Below are positions 32,850-41,621 of a stretch of 64,000 nucleotides of DNA, in pieces. Position numbers and translations under genes: made by a program. Every line of letters begins with the position of its first letter. The stretch's first letter is position 1. The notes under the pieces are model-generated. The model did no database searches and was not told the origin of the DNA. It was given only the letters and a program-made list of their open reading frames with translations. Origin of the DNA: Schlegelella_A sp038318385 (GTDB taxonomy: Bacteria; Pseudomonadota; Gammaproteobacteria; Burkholderiales; Burkholderiaceae_C); contig JBBQCD010000016.1 in assembly GCA_038318385.1 (NCBI GenBank), positions 6,073 to 70,072 on the forward strand. Direction: 5' to 3'.

Positions 32850-33737
32850 CCGAAAGCGCTCCAGAAGGAAGTCGACGAAGGCCCTGGTTTTCGCTGCCAG
32901 CAATCTTCGGCTCGGGTAGTACACGGAGAGCGGTCCCGCGTCGCTGTACCAGCCCGGAAGGAGCCGAACCAGCTCGCCCGAAGCGATGAGCGCGAAGGCG
33001 AAGGGCATCGGCAGGAGCGCCACGCCGAGCCCGAGCCGTGCCGCCTGGGCCAGTGCCTCGGGATCGCTGAAGATGAGTCGCGGCCGGCACGGCACGGATT
33101 GCTCGGCGAACCGCCGCGTGCGCAGCGACCAGGGGCGGACGCGGCCGGTCGGCGAGGAGCGTCGCATGATGGCGTCGAAGGCCGCCAGGTCCGCGGGCGT
33201 GCGCGGCATCGGTCGCCCTGCCATGTAGACCGGCGACGCCACCGCGACGATATGCACCGGTGCGAGCTCGCGGGCAACGACTCCGGACGCCAGGGGGAAG
33301 CCGCCGCCGATGGCAGCGTCGAAGCCCTCGCCCACGATGTCGACCTGCCGATTGTCGAAGTGCCAATCGGGCAGCACCCGCGGATAGCGTTCCAGAAAGG
33401 CGCCCAGGAGCGGGACCAGGAAGTGTCGACCGAAGGCCTGGCCCATGCTCACCTTCAAGGTGCCGGCGGCTTCTTCATGCAGATTGCCGACATCGGCCAC
33501 GGCCGCCTGGAGTGTCGCGAGCGGCCCGTCCACCTGGCGCAGGAAGCGTTCGCCGCTTTCGGTGAGCGTCAGGCGCCGCGTGCTGCGCTGAAACAGGCGC
33601 ACGCCCAGGTCCGCCTCGAGCCGAGCGACGTTCTTGCTGACGCCCGCCGGCGTCAGGCCCAGCACCCTGGCGGCGGCGGAGAAGCTGCCGTGCTCCGCGG
33701 TCTGCGCGAACGAGACCAGGTGCTGCATGTGGGTCAC
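32814..33737 (-). CDS. LysR-family transcriptional regulator
   Basis: This 307-residue regulator has an N-terminal winged helix-turn-helix (MQHLVSFAQTAEHGSFSAAA, then RVLGLTPAGVSKNVARLEAD) and the LysR effector-binding domain (~90-295). It is divergent from the alpha/beta hydrolase at 33861 with a 123-base shared region, the classic LysR layout, so that hydrolase is the probable target. Its 3' end overlaps the tail of the TRAP permease. Effector unknown. Confidence 0.93.
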   Translation of the reverse strand: MTHMQHLVSFAQTAEHGSFSAAARVLGLTPAGVSKNVARLEADLGVRLFQRSTRRLTLTESGERFLRQVDGPLATLQAAVADVGNLHEEAAGTLKVSMGQAFGRHFLVPLLGAFLERYPRVLPDWHFDNRQVDIVGEGFDAAIGGGFPLASGVVARELAPVHIVAVASPVYMAGRPMPRTPADLAAFDAIMRRSSPTGRVRPWSLRTRRFAEQSVPCRPRLIFSDPEALAQAARLGLGVALLPMPFAFALIASGELVRLLPGWYSDAGPLSVYYPSRRLLAAKTRAFVDFLLERFRSAGFDRLVDGR

Positions 33738-33860
33738 GTCGCGATCTTAAACCGCGGGTTGAAGCTGAATGCCGCCGATGCAGGCTATTCGCCTTGCCGG
33801 CGCCTGGCCACACTGTGCCCGTGCCGTTCGTACCGAACGCGATCTGCCGGAGAAGACCCG

Positions 33861-34778
33861 ATGCGCCTGTCTGCCCCGTTTTTCCTCGCCTTGGCGACGT
33901 CACTGGTGGTGGCCGCGCCTTCGCCGGCACGGGACTTCGACTTTCCGCGCTTCAGCTCGCGCGCGGTGGCCGCCAACGGCGCGACGATCCACGTCCGTTC
34001 GGGGGGATCGGGACCGGCAGTCGTCCTGTTGCACGGCTACGGCGAAACCGGTGACATGTGGGCACCTCTGGCCGTGGAGCTGGCACGCGACCACACTGTG
34101 ATCGTCCCGGACCTGCGCGGCCTCGGCTTGTCCTCGAAGCCGTCCGGCGGCTTCGACAAGAAGACCCAGGCCGAGGACGTCGAGAGCGTGATGAAGGCAC
34201 TCAATGTCACCCAGGCCGACGTCGTCGCGCACGACATCGGCAACATGGTGGCGTTCCAGTTCGCCGCCCGGCATCCGGAGCGCGTCCGGCGGCTGGTGCT
34301 GATCGATGCCCCGGTCCCGGGCGTCGGCCCCTGGGAAGACATCCTGAAGAATCCGCTGCTCTGGCACTTCCGCTTCGGCGGGCCCGACATGGAGCGACTC
34401 GTCGCCGGTCGAGAGCGGATCTACCTGGATCGATTCTGGAACGAGTTCTCCGCCTCGCCCAAGCGCTTCAGCGAAGCCGCGAGGCGTCACTACGCCAAGC
34501 TGTACGCCCTGCCGGGCGCCATGCATTCCGGTTTCGCCCAGTTCGCGGCGTTCGACCAGGACGCTATCGACAACCGCGAGTTCCTGGCGCGCAGCCGACT
34601 GAAGATGCCGATCCTCGCGGTCGGCGGCGAGAAGTCCTTCGGACCGATGATGGCCACCGTCATGCGCGCCGCCGGCGACGACGTGACCGAAGGCATCGTC
34701 CCCGATTCAGGCCACTGGATCATGGAAGAGAACCCGCGCGCCACGATCAGGTTGGTCCGGGACTTCGTGGATCGCTGA
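33861..34778 (+). CDS. Exported alpha/beta hydrolase with Asp nucleophile (epoxide hydrolase/dehalogenase-like)
   Basis: This 305-residue protein has an N-terminal signal peptide (~1-24, FFLALATSLVVAAPSPARD). Motifs are HGYGETGDMW (oxyanion HG), VVAHDIGNMVAFQFA with D125 at the nucleophile elbow, and SGHWIMEE with catalytic H285. Aspartate as nucleophile is the hallmark of epoxide hydrolases and haloalkane or haloacetate dehalogenases rather than esterases. A periplasmic location is unusual for that group. The ATG at 33861 is preceded by GGAGAAG. The divergent LysR gene probably controls it. Substrate unknown. Confidence 0.88.
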   Translation: MRLSAPFFLALATSLVVAAPSPARDFDFPRFSSRAVAANGATIHVRSGGSGPAVVLLHGYGETGDMWAPLAVELARDHTVIVPDLRGLGLSSKPSGGFDKKTQAEDVESVMKALNVTQADVVAHDIGNMVAFQFAARHPERVRRLVLIDAPVPGVGPWEDILKNPLLWHFRFGGPDMERLVAGRERIYLDRFWNEFSASPKRFSEAARRHYAKLYALPGAMHSGFAQFAAFDQDAIDNREFLARSRLKMPILAVGGEKSFGPMMATVMRAAGDDVTEGIVPDSGHWIMEENPRATIRLVRDFVDR

Positions 34779-34794
34779 CTGCTGGGGAACCTCG

Positions 34795-35646
34795 ATGGAA
34801 GCCACATCCACCACCGCCACCGAAGAGCGCCTCGAGGGCGTCGGCGGGCTCGGCATCTTCTTTCGCACGTGGCGCCCGACCCGGCCGCCTCGGGCCGTGG
34901 TCGTCATCGTCCACGGCTTCAATGCGCACAGCGGCCACTACGCGTGGGCAGCGGAACAGTTCACCGCCGACGGATTCGCCGTCTACGCGCTTGACCTGCG
35001 GGGACGGGGCCGCTCGGACGGCGAGCGCTTCTACGTCGAGCAGTTCGGCGATTACGTCGGCGACGTCGCGACGCTCGTCCGCGTGGCGAAATCGCGCGAC
35101 AAGGGACTGCCGGTGTTCCTGCTCGGCCACAGCGCGGGCGGCGTCGTCGCATGTCTCTACACCGTCGAGCATCAGACCGAGCTTGCCGGCCTGATCTGCG
35201 AGAGCTTCGCCTTCCGGGTGCCGGCGCCCGACTTCGCCCTGGCGGTCCTCAAGGGGCTCAGCCACGTTGCGCCGCACGCGCATGTGCTGCGATTGAAGAA
35301 CGAGGACTTTTCGCGCGACCTCGCGGTCGTCGCGGAGATGAACGCAGATCCGTTGATCGCCGACGAGGTGCAGCCGACCCAGACGGTCGCCGAGATGGTC
35401 CGGGCGGACGAGCGCCTGGAGAACGAGTTCCCGCTGATCACGCTGCCGCTGCTGATCCTGCATGGCACCGTTGACCGTGCAACGAAGCCCGAAGGAAGCC
35501 GCCTGTTCCATGACCGGGCCGGCTCGCGGGACAAGACCCTGAAGCTCTATGACGGCCACTACCACGATCTGCTTCGCGATCTCGACAGGGGGCTCGTCAT
35601 GGCCGACATCAAGCAGTGGCTGAACGCCCGCATCGGCGGGGCGTGA
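34795..35646 (+). CDS. Alpha/beta hydrolase, monoacylglycerol lipase-like
   Basis: A 283-residue serine hydrolase of the serine-aminopeptidase-S33 / monoacylglycerol lipase type. It has VVIVHGFNAHSGHYAW (oxyanion), LGHSAGGVVACLY (nucleophile Ser in G-H-S-A-G), LHGTVDRATKPEGS (catalytic Asp) and DGHYHDLLRD (catalytic His). It is cytoplasmic, with no signal peptide. It starts 16 bases after the exported hydrolase and is probably co-transcribed with it, convergent with gyrB. Confidence 0.92.
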   Translation: MEATSTTATEERLEGVGGLGIFFRTWRPTRPPRAVVVIVHGFNAHSGHYAWAAEQFTADGFAVYALDLRGRGRSDGERFYVEQFGDYVGDVATLVRVAKSRDKGLPVFLLGHSAGGVVACLYTVEHQTELAGLICESFAFRVPAPDFALAVLKGLSHVAPHAHVLRLKNEDFSRDLAVVAEMNADPLIADEVQPTQTVAEMVRADERLENEFPLITLPLLILHGTVDRATKPEGSRLFHDRAGSRDKTLKLYDGHYHDLLRDLDRGLVMADIKQWLNARIGGA

Positions 35647-35688
35647 AGACTCAGCGGGGCGCGCGGCGGCCGCCGCTGGCGTGGGACG

Positions 35689-38298
35689 CTACACGTCGAT
35701 GTTCGCCGCCCGCAGCGCATTGCTCTCGATGAACTGGCGGCGCGGCTCGACCTCGTCGCCCATCAACATCGTGAAGACGCGGTCGGCCTCGATGGCGTCG
35801 TCGAGCTGCACGCGCAACAAGCGCCGCACGGCCGGGTCCATCGTCGTCTCCCAGAGCTGTGCCGGGTTCATCTCGCCCAGGCCCTTGTAGCGCTGGCGCG
35901 CGACCGCGCCTTCGGCCTGCGTCAGCAGCCAGGCCATGGCCTCGCGGAAGTCGCCGACGCGGGCTTCCTTCTGGCGCTCGCCTTCGCCGCGGCGAACCAC
36001 CGCCTGGTCGCCGACCAGGCCGCGGAAGGTCTCGCCGGCGGTGCTCAGCGCCTCGTAGTCGGCGCCGTGGACGAAATCGGCGCTGATGACGCTGCTCTTG
36101 ACGTTGCCGTGGTGCATGCGGCTGACGCGAAGGATGTGCTTGTCGCTGCGGGTGTCGAACTCGGCCGTCACCTCGGCGTCGTGAAGCGCGGCCTTCAACG
36201 CTGCGGCTGATGCCTCGGCGGCCTCGAGCGTGTCGAGGTCCAGCGCCAGGCCGTTGGCCATGGCCCTGAGGGCCTCGACGTCCATCCAGTTGGACAGCCG
36301 CTCGACGACGTTGCGCGCAACGACGTACTGGCGTGCCAGCGCTTCCAGCGCCTCGCCCTGCAGCTCGGCCGCACCCTCGACGCCGGTCTCGAGCTTGGCG
36401 TCCTTCAAGGCGACCTTCAGCAGGTAGGCGTCGAGCTCGTGACCGTCCTTCAAGTATTGCTCGTCCTTGCCGAACTTCACCTTGTAGAGCGGCGGCTGGG
36501 CGATGTAGATGTGACCGCGCTCGACCAGCTCGGGCATCTGCCGGAACAGGAACGTCAACAGCAGCGTGCGGATGTGGGCGCCGTCGACGTCGGCGTCGGT
36601 CATGATGATGATGCGGTGGTAGCGCAGCTTGTCGACGTTGAAGTCGTCGCCGCCCATGCCCTTGCCGATGCCGGTGCCCAGCGCGGTGATCAGCGTCAGG
36701 ATCTCGTTGCTGGTCAGCAGTTTCTCGTAGCGCGCCTTCTCGACGTTGAGGATCTTGCCGCGCAGCGGCAGGATCGCCTGGAACTTGCGGTCACGCCCCT
36801 GCTTGGCCGAGCCACCGGCGGAATCGCCCTCGACGATGTAGATCTCGCACAGCGCCGGATCCTTCTCCTGGCAGTCGGCGAGCTTGCCGGGCAGGCCCAT
36901 GCCGTCGAGCACGCCCTTCCTGCGCGTCATCTCGCGTGCCTTGCGGGCGGCCTCGCGCGCGCGCGCGGCGTCGACGATCTTGCCGCAGATGATCTTGGCG
37001 TCGGCGGGGTTCTCTTCCAGGTAGTCGGCGAGCGCCCGGCTGACCACATCCTCGACCGGGCCGCGGACCTCGCTCGACACCAGCTTGTCCTTGGTCTGGC
37101 TCGAGAACTTCGGTTCCGGCACCTTCACCGACAGCACGCAGCACAGGCCCTCTCGCATGTCGTCGCCGGTGACCTCGACCTTGGCCTTCTTGGCGAGCTC
37201 GTTGTCCTCGATGTACTTGTTGATGACGCGCGTCATCCCGGCACGCAGGCCGGTCAGGTGGGTGCCGCCGTCGCGCTGCGGGATGTTGTTGGTGAAGCAG
37301 AGGACGTTTTCGCTGTAGCCGTCGTTCCACTGCATCGCGACTTCGGTCGTGATGATCGAGCCCTGGTCGCTGCCCTTGTCGCCGGTGGCGTGGAAGATGT
37401 TCGGGTGCAGCGTCTTCTTGCCGGTGTTGATGAACTCGACGAAGCCCTTGACGCCGCCGATGAAGGCGAAGTTGTCTTCCTTGTTGTTGCGCTCGTCGAC
37501 CAGGCGGATCTTGACGCCGTTGTTCAGGAAGCTGAGCTCGCGCAGGCGCTTCGACAGAATGTCGTAGTGGAAGTCGATGTTCGAGAAGATCTCGAGATCC
37601 GGAAGGAAGTGGACCTCGGTGCCACGCTTCTCGGTCTCGCCGGTGACCTTCATCGGCGAGACCTCGTGGCCGTCGCGCAGCACGATCTCGCGATCCTGCG
37701 GCACGCCCTGCTTGAACTCCATGAAGTGGGCGACGCCGTCGCGGCGCACCGTCAGGCGCAGCCACTTCGACAGGCCGTTCACGCACGACACGCCGACGCC
37801 GTGCAGCCCGCCCGAGACCTTGTAGCTGTTCTGGTTGAACTTGCCGCCGGCGTGCAGCTCGGTCAGCGCGATCTCGGCGGCCGAGCGCTTCGGCTCGTGC
37901 TTGTCGTCCATCTTCACGCCGGTCGGGATGCCGCGGCCGTTGTCGGTGACGCTGATCGAGTTGTCAGTGTGGATGGTGACGACGATGTCGTCGCAATAGC
38001 CGGCCAGGGCCTCGTCGATCGAGTTGTCGACGACTTCGAAGACGAGGTGGTGGAGGCCGGTGCCGTCGGAGGTGTCGCCGATGTACATGCCGGGGCGCTT
38101 GCGCACCGCCTCCAGGCCCTCGAGGATCTGGATGCTGCCTTCGCCGTAGGCCGCGCTGGCCGCGGCGTCGCTGCTCGATTTGGCCGCGGCCGCTTCGGCC
38201 AGGGCGCGGATCGCGCCTTCGTTGGCACTGTTCGTGGCCCGGGTGGCCATGTCGGCCGGCAGGCCGCTGTCGTCGGGCTTCTTCAGGGGGTCACTCAT
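35689..38298 (-). CDS. gyrB: DNA gyrase subunit B
   Basis: The ATPase subunit of type IIA topoisomerase, which introduces negative supercoils with GyrA. The 869-residue protein has the GHKL ATPase (EVVDNSIDEALAG, DNGRGIPTG, GGLHGVGVSCVNGLS), transducer, and TOPRIM (VEGDSAGGSAKQGRDRKFQ, DADVDGAHIRTLLLTFLFRQ). The C-terminal gyrB domain ends GEMNPAQLWETTMDP. It is about 65 residues longer than E. coli GyrB, mainly from a ~50-residue Ala/Ser-rich N-terminal extension before GSIQILEGLEAVRKRPGMY. An internal start nearer that segment is possible but no better-supported site is seen. It lies downstream of dnaN on the same strand, in the origin region. Confidence 0.98.
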   Translation of the reverse strand: MSDPLKKPDDSGLPADMATRATNSANEGAIRALAEAAAAKSSSDAAASAAYGEGSIQILEGLEAVRKRPGMYIGDTSDGTGLHHLVFEVVDNSIDEALAGYCDDIVVTIHTDNSISVTDNGRGIPTGVKMDDKHEPKRSAAEIALTELHAGGKFNQNSYKVSGGLHGVGVSCVNGLSKWLRLTVRRDGVAHFMEFKQGVPQDREIVLRDGHEVSPMKVTGETEKRGTEVHFLPDLEIFSNIDFHYDILSKRLRELSFLNNGVKIRLVDERNNKEDNFAFIGGVKGFVEFINTGKKTLHPNIFHATGDKGSDQGSIITTEVAMQWNDGYSENVLCFTNNIPQRDGGTHLTGLRAGMTRVINKYIEDNELAKKAKVEVTGDDMREGLCCVLSVKVPEPKFSSQTKDKLVSSEVRGPVEDVVSRALADYLEENPADAKIICGKIVDAARAREAARKAREMTRRKGVLDGMGLPGKLADCQEKDPALCEIYIVEGDSAGGSAKQGRDRKFQAILPLRGKILNVEKARYEKLLTSNEILTLITALGTGIGKGMGGDDFNVDKLRYHRIIIMTDADVDGAHIRTLLLTFLFRQMPELVERGHIYIAQPPLYKVKFGKDEQYLKDGHELDAYLLKVALKDAKLETGVEGAAELQGEALEALARQYVVARNVVERLSNWMDVEALRAMANGLALDLDTLEAAEASAAALKAALHDAEVTAEFDTRSDKHILRVSRMHHGNVKSSVISADFVHGADYEALSTAGETFRGLVGDQAVVRRGEGERQKEARVGDFREAMAWLLTQAEGAVARQRYKGLGEMNPAQLWETTMDPAVRRLLRVQLDDAIEADRVFTMLMGDEVEPRRQFIESNALRAANIDV

Positions 38299-38360
38299 CG
38301 AGCATCACATCCACGGTTCGAGCCTGGCGCCGCAGCATCCAGGACTCATTCAAAACGCTG

Positions 38361-38380
38361 CAGCGGGCCGCAGCCCGCTG
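38361..38380 (-). terminator. Hairpin between dnaN and gyrB, possible terminator/attenuator
   Basis: Perfect 8-bp inverted repeat CAGCGGGC-cgca-GCCCGCTG in the 110-base gap between dnaN and gyrB. On the minus strand it is followed, after CAGCG, by TTTT, which is a weak T-run. It could partly terminate dnaAN transcripts before gyrB. Confidence 0.4.
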
Positions 38381-38408
38381 TCACAGTCAGGGGTAGGAAC
38401 GACTTTCC

Positions 38409-39527
38409 TCAGATGCGCATCGGCATCACCACGTACTTGAAACCGGCCTGATCGGGCACCGTGATCAGGGCACTCGAATTGGTGTCCTGGAGTTCCATGG
38501 TCACCATGTCCTGGCTCATGTTGGTGAGGGCATCGATCAGGTAGGTGACGTTGAAACCGATCTCGATCGTGTCGCCGGAATAGTCGATCTCGAGCTCTTC
38601 CTTGGCTTCCTCCTGCTCGGCATTGCTCGAGGCGATGCGCAGGGTTCCGGGCTCGATGTTGACGCGAACGCCCTTGAACTTCTCGCTCGTCAGGATCGCG
38701 GCGCGCTGCAGGCTGGACAGCAGCGGCGCACGGCCGAGCGTGACGATGTTCTTGTGGTTCTTCGGGATGACGCGGTTGTAGTCGGGGAACTTGCCTTCGA
38801 CGAGCTTGGTGACGAACTCCATGCCGCTGAAGGTGAACTTGGCCTGATTGCCGGCAAAGCGCATCTCGATCGGTGCCTCGTCGCCTTCCTTCTCGTCGCG
38901 CAGCAGCCGCTGCAGCTCCAGGACCGTCTTTCTCGGCAGGATCACCTCCTGCTTCGGGATCTCGTTGGCAAGCGTCGCCTGCGCCAGTGCTAGACGGTGC
39001 CCATCGGTGGCCACGAGGGTGAGACTCTTGCCCTCGGCCACGAACAGGATGCCGTTCAGGTAGTAGCGGATGTCGTGCACCGCCATCGCGAAGTGCACCT
39101 GATTGATCAAGCCCTTCAGCACCTTCTGCGGCACGCTGAACACCGGGCCGAAGTCGGCGGCTTCCTGGACCAGCGGAAAGTCGTCGGCCGGCAGCGTCTG
39201 CAGGGTGAAGCGGCTCTTGCCGCCCTGCAGGGTCAGCTTGTTCTGGTTCGCCGACAGGGTGACGACCTGGTCGGTCGGCATCGAGCGCAGGATGTCGATC
39301 AGCTTGCGCGCGCCGACGGTGGCGGCGAAGTTGCCGCTGTCGCCGTTGAGTTCGGCTGTCGTCCGCACCTGGATCTCGAGATCGCTGGTCGTCAGCTCGA
39401 CCTGCGGCCCCGTCTTCCTGATCAGCACGTTGGCCAGGATCGGCAGCGTGTGGCGCCGCTCGACGATGCCGGAGACCGCTTGCAGCGCACTCAGGAATTT
39501 TTCCTGCGGAGCTTTCAGGACAATCAT
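38409..39527 (-). CDS. dnaN: DNA polymerase III beta subunit (sliding clamp)
   Basis: The 372-residue ring-forming processivity clamp. It begins MIVLKAPQEKFLSALQAVSG IVERRHTLPIL and has three repeated clamp domains; the C-terminus VPDQAGFKYVVMPMRI carries the conserved M-P-M-R-[IL] end. The length is standard (~366-375). It follows dnaA on the same strand, with 232 bases between that contain several DnaA-box-like sequences, and precedes gyrB. Confidence 0.98.
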   Translation of the reverse strand: MIVLKAPQEKFLSALQAVSGIVERRHTLPILANVLIRKTGPQVELTTSDLEIQVRTTAELNGDSGNFAATVGARKLIDILRSMPTDQVVTLSANQNKLTLQGGKSRFTLQTLPADDFPLVQEAADFGPVFSVPQKVLKGLINQVHFAMAVHDIRYYLNGILFVAEGKSLTLVATDGHRLALAQATLANEIPKQEVILPRKTVLELQRLLRDEKEGDEAPIEMRFAGNQAKFTFSGMEFVTKLVEGKFPDYNRVIPKNHKNIVTLGRAPLLSSLQRAAILTSEKFKGVRVNIEPGTLRIASSNAEQEEAKEELEIDYSGDTIEIGFNVTYLIDALTNMSQDMVTMELQDTNSSALITVPDQAGFKYVVMPMRI

Positions 39528-39571
39528 TTCAACCTCTCAACTTAGTCTTAGTAGTAGAGAACGACGTTTTC

Positions 39572-39726
39572 TGTGGACAACCCGATTTTCGCCTGTTCCG
39601 TCAGGCAGTTAGTCGGTGTGCAAGCACGGTACGGAGCACTGTTTCGAACCGCAGCGGAGGCGAACAACTTCGGTTCGGCGTCCTGTCCTGTGGACAGGTG
39701 GTGACTTGTTGGAAACTTGTCCCCAG
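39572..39726. promoter_or_regulatory. DnaA-box-like cluster in the dnaA-dnaN gap
   Basis: Three 9-mers resemble the DnaA box TTATCCACA: TGTGGACAA at 39572-39580 (reverse of TTGTCCACA, one mismatch), TGTGGACAG at 39689-39697 (two mismatches) and TTGTCCCCA at 39718-39726 (two mismatches). The gap is A/T-rich near 39520-39600, compared with its surroundings. They may autoregulate dnaN or form part of a bipartite origin. Confidence 0.45.
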
Positions 39727-39759
39727 GGTTCTCGCTTGACAGGATCGTTCGCACCGGTC

Positions 39760-41187
39760 TCAACCCTTGAGCGTCTGCTCGAGCACGTGCAACTGCTGGT
39801 TCAACTCGGAGTTCTTCTGGCGCTCGGCCGAGATCTTGCGAACCGCGTGCAGAACGGTCGTGTGGTCGCGGCCACCGAAGAGCTCGCCGATCTCGGGCAG
39901 ACTCTTCTGGGTCATTTCCTTGGCCAGGTACATCGCGATCTGGCGCGGCCGGGCGATCGAGGCCGGACGCTTCTTCGAGTACATGTCGGCGACCTTGATC
40001 TTGTAGAAATCGGCGCAGGTCTTCTGGATGTTCTCGACGCCGACCTGGCGGTTCTGGATCGACAACAGGTCCTTCAGGGCCTCGCGTGCCAGCTGGATGT
40101 TGATGTCCTTGTGGCTGAAGCGCGAGTAGGCGAGGATCTTGCGCAGCGCTCCTTCGAGCTCGCGCACGTTGGCGCGCACGTTCTTGGCGACGAAGAAGGC
40201 CACGTCCTCGGGCATCGCCGTGGCCTCGAGCTCGGCCTTGCGCATCAGGATGGCCACGCGCATCTCGAGCTCCGGCGGCTCGATCGCGACGGTCAGGCCG
40301 GCGTCGAAGCGCGAGGTGAGCCGCTCGTCGATATCCACCAGCCCTTTCGGGTAGGTGTCGCTGGTCATGATGATGTGCGCACGCTTGGCCAGCAACGCTT
40401 CGAAGGCGTTGAAGAACTCCTCCTGCGTGCGCTCCTTGCCGGCGAAGAACTGGACATCGTCGATCAGCAGCAGGTCGAGCTGGTGGTATTTGGCCTTGAG
40501 CTCGTCGAAGGTCTTGCGCTGGTAGTTCTTGACGACGTCGGTGATGAACTGCTCGGCGTGGAGGTAGAGGATCCGGGCGTCGGGACGGTCGGCCAGCAAC
40601 GCGTTGCCCACGGCATGGATCAGATGGGTCTTGCCCAGGCCCACGCCGCCATAGATGAAGAGCGGGTTGTACATCTGCCCCGGGGCGCCCGCCACGTGGA
40701 GGGCGGCCGTCCGGGCCATCTGGTTGGCCCGCCCCGGCACGAGGGTGTCGAAGGTCAGGAGCGGGTTGAGGCGGCTGCGCGACGGCTGGACACTGGTCGA
40801 AGCGGATGCTGCGGCCGACGGGAAGGCCGGAGCGGCGCTGTTGACGAACGTGCCGACATGCGCAGCGCCGTTGACGGCTCGAAGCGGAGAAGACCCGGCC
40901 GTCGCCGCGCCGGCGCTGTTCGTGCCGTCCCGCGGCGCCAGCGTGACGTCGAGCCGCACCGGCTTGCCGGCGAGTTCGCTCAGGACCGATTCGATGCGAC
41001 CGGCGTACTGGTTTCGGATCCAGTCGAGCTTGAAGCGGTTCGGTACGCGCACCGTGACCAAGGCGCCGGCGGCGCCCTGGTCGGTGACTTCGGCGGCTGG
41101 CAGCGGGCGGATCCAGGTGTTGAACTGCTGTTCCGGCAGTTCGGAAGCAAGGCGTTCGCAGCCGCGCTGCCAAAGGTCAATACTCAT
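39760..41187 (-). CDS. dnaA: Chromosomal replication initiator protein
   Basis: The 475-residue initiator binds DnaA boxes at oriC and loads helicase. Domain I runs ~1-85 (LWQRGCERLASELPEQQFNT) and domain II is a Ser/Ala-rich linker (~90-135). The AAA+ domain III has Walker A GGVGLGKTHL (~170) and Walker B LLLIDDVQFF (~235). Domain IV has the DnaA signature GRDHTTVLHAVRKI (~445). The ATG complement is at 41185-41187; the long frame beyond it toward 41637 is antisense to rpmH and is not coding. Confidence 0.98.
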   Translation of the reverse strand: MSIDLWQRGCERLASELPEQQFNTWIRPLPAAEVTDQGAAGALVTVRVPNRFKLDWIRNQYAGRIESVLSELAGKPVRLDVTLAPRDGTNSAGAATAGSSPLRAVNGAAHVGTFVNSAAPAFPSAAASASTSVQPSRSRLNPLLTFDTLVPGRANQMARTAALHVAGAPGQMYNPLFIYGGVGLGKTHLIHAVGNALLADRPDARILYLHAEQFITDVVKNYQRKTFDELKAKYHQLDLLLIDDVQFFAGKERTQEEFFNAFEALLAKRAHIIMTSDTYPKGLVDIDERLTSRFDAGLTVAIEPPELEMRVAILMRKAELEATAMPEDVAFFVAKNVRANVRELEGALRKILAYSRFSHKDINIQLAREALKDLLSIQNRQVGVENIQKTCADFYKIKVADMYSKKRPASIARPRQIAMYLAKEMTQKSLPEIGELFGGRDHTTVLHAVRKISAERQKNSELNQQLHVLEQTLKG

Positions 41188-41464
41188 TGTGGAGAAGTGC
41201 TTTCGAAGCGGGTCGATTGTATGCCGGCGAGGGCCCGGCGAACGAGGGTTATCCACAGTTTTCAAAGGGCAGACCGCGGGTTCAGTGCCTCTCCCCTTAC
41301 TGTGACGCGCCGGATGGTTGACGCCCGTGGCTCGTTTGGGTCTAAAATCGTCGGTTCCCCGAAGCATGCTCCCCGAAGAGCCCGGCTGTTCCAGCCGCTT
41401 CGGCCAGCATCGCGGCGCGTGCCAGACGGCATTCGGCGCCCGACCCCTCTGAAGCGGACTGATC
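41188..41464. other. Candidate replication origin (oriC) between dnaA and rpmH
   Basis: This 277-base divergent gap contains a perfect DnaA box TTATCCACA at 41249-41257, followed by an A/T-richer stretch (GTTTTCAAAGG), and the rpmH promoter further right. Many betaproteobacterial origins lie beside dnaA. Only one perfect box is found inside the gap; further near-matches lie inside rnpA (41793-41836) and in the dnaA-dnaN gap. The exact origin boundaries cannot be set by eye. Confidence 0.6.
41318..41348 (+). promoter_or_regulatory. rpmH promoter
   Basis: A -35 hexamer TTGACG (41318-41323) is followed by TCTAAAAT; taking TCTAAA (41341-41346) as -10 gives a 17-base spacer, and TAAAAT (41343-41348) gives 19. 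This places the start about 110 bases before the rpmH ATG and would drive rpmH, rnpA, yidD and yidC. Confidence 0.65.
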
Positions 41465-41599
41465 ATGAAACGCACGTACCAAGCCTCAAAAGTTCGCCGC
41501 GCACGCACGCACGGCTTCCTCGTCCGCATGAAGACCCGCGGGGGCCGTGCCGTGATCAACGCCCGTCGCGCCAAGGGTCGAAAGCGTCTGGCCGTCTGA
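41465..41599 (+). CDS. rpmH: 50S ribosomal protein L34
   Basis: A 44-residue, highly basic protein starting MKRTYQASKVRRARTHGFLV and ending with the conserved NARRAKGRKRLAV. It is a component of the large ribosomal subunit. The length and sequence are standard (44-46 residues). It begins the rpmH-rnpA-yidD-yidC cluster, 22 bases before rnpA. Confidence 0.98.
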   Translation: MKRTYQASKVRRARTHGFLVRMKTRGGRAVINARRAKGRKRLAV

Positions 41600-41621
41600 G
41601 TCGGCGTCGCCTCGCGCGTCC

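Noticed and set aside
36439..38451. 670-residue plus-strand frame over gyrB
   Set aside because: Antisense shadow of gyrB, with Val/Ala/Asp-rich composition and no motifs.
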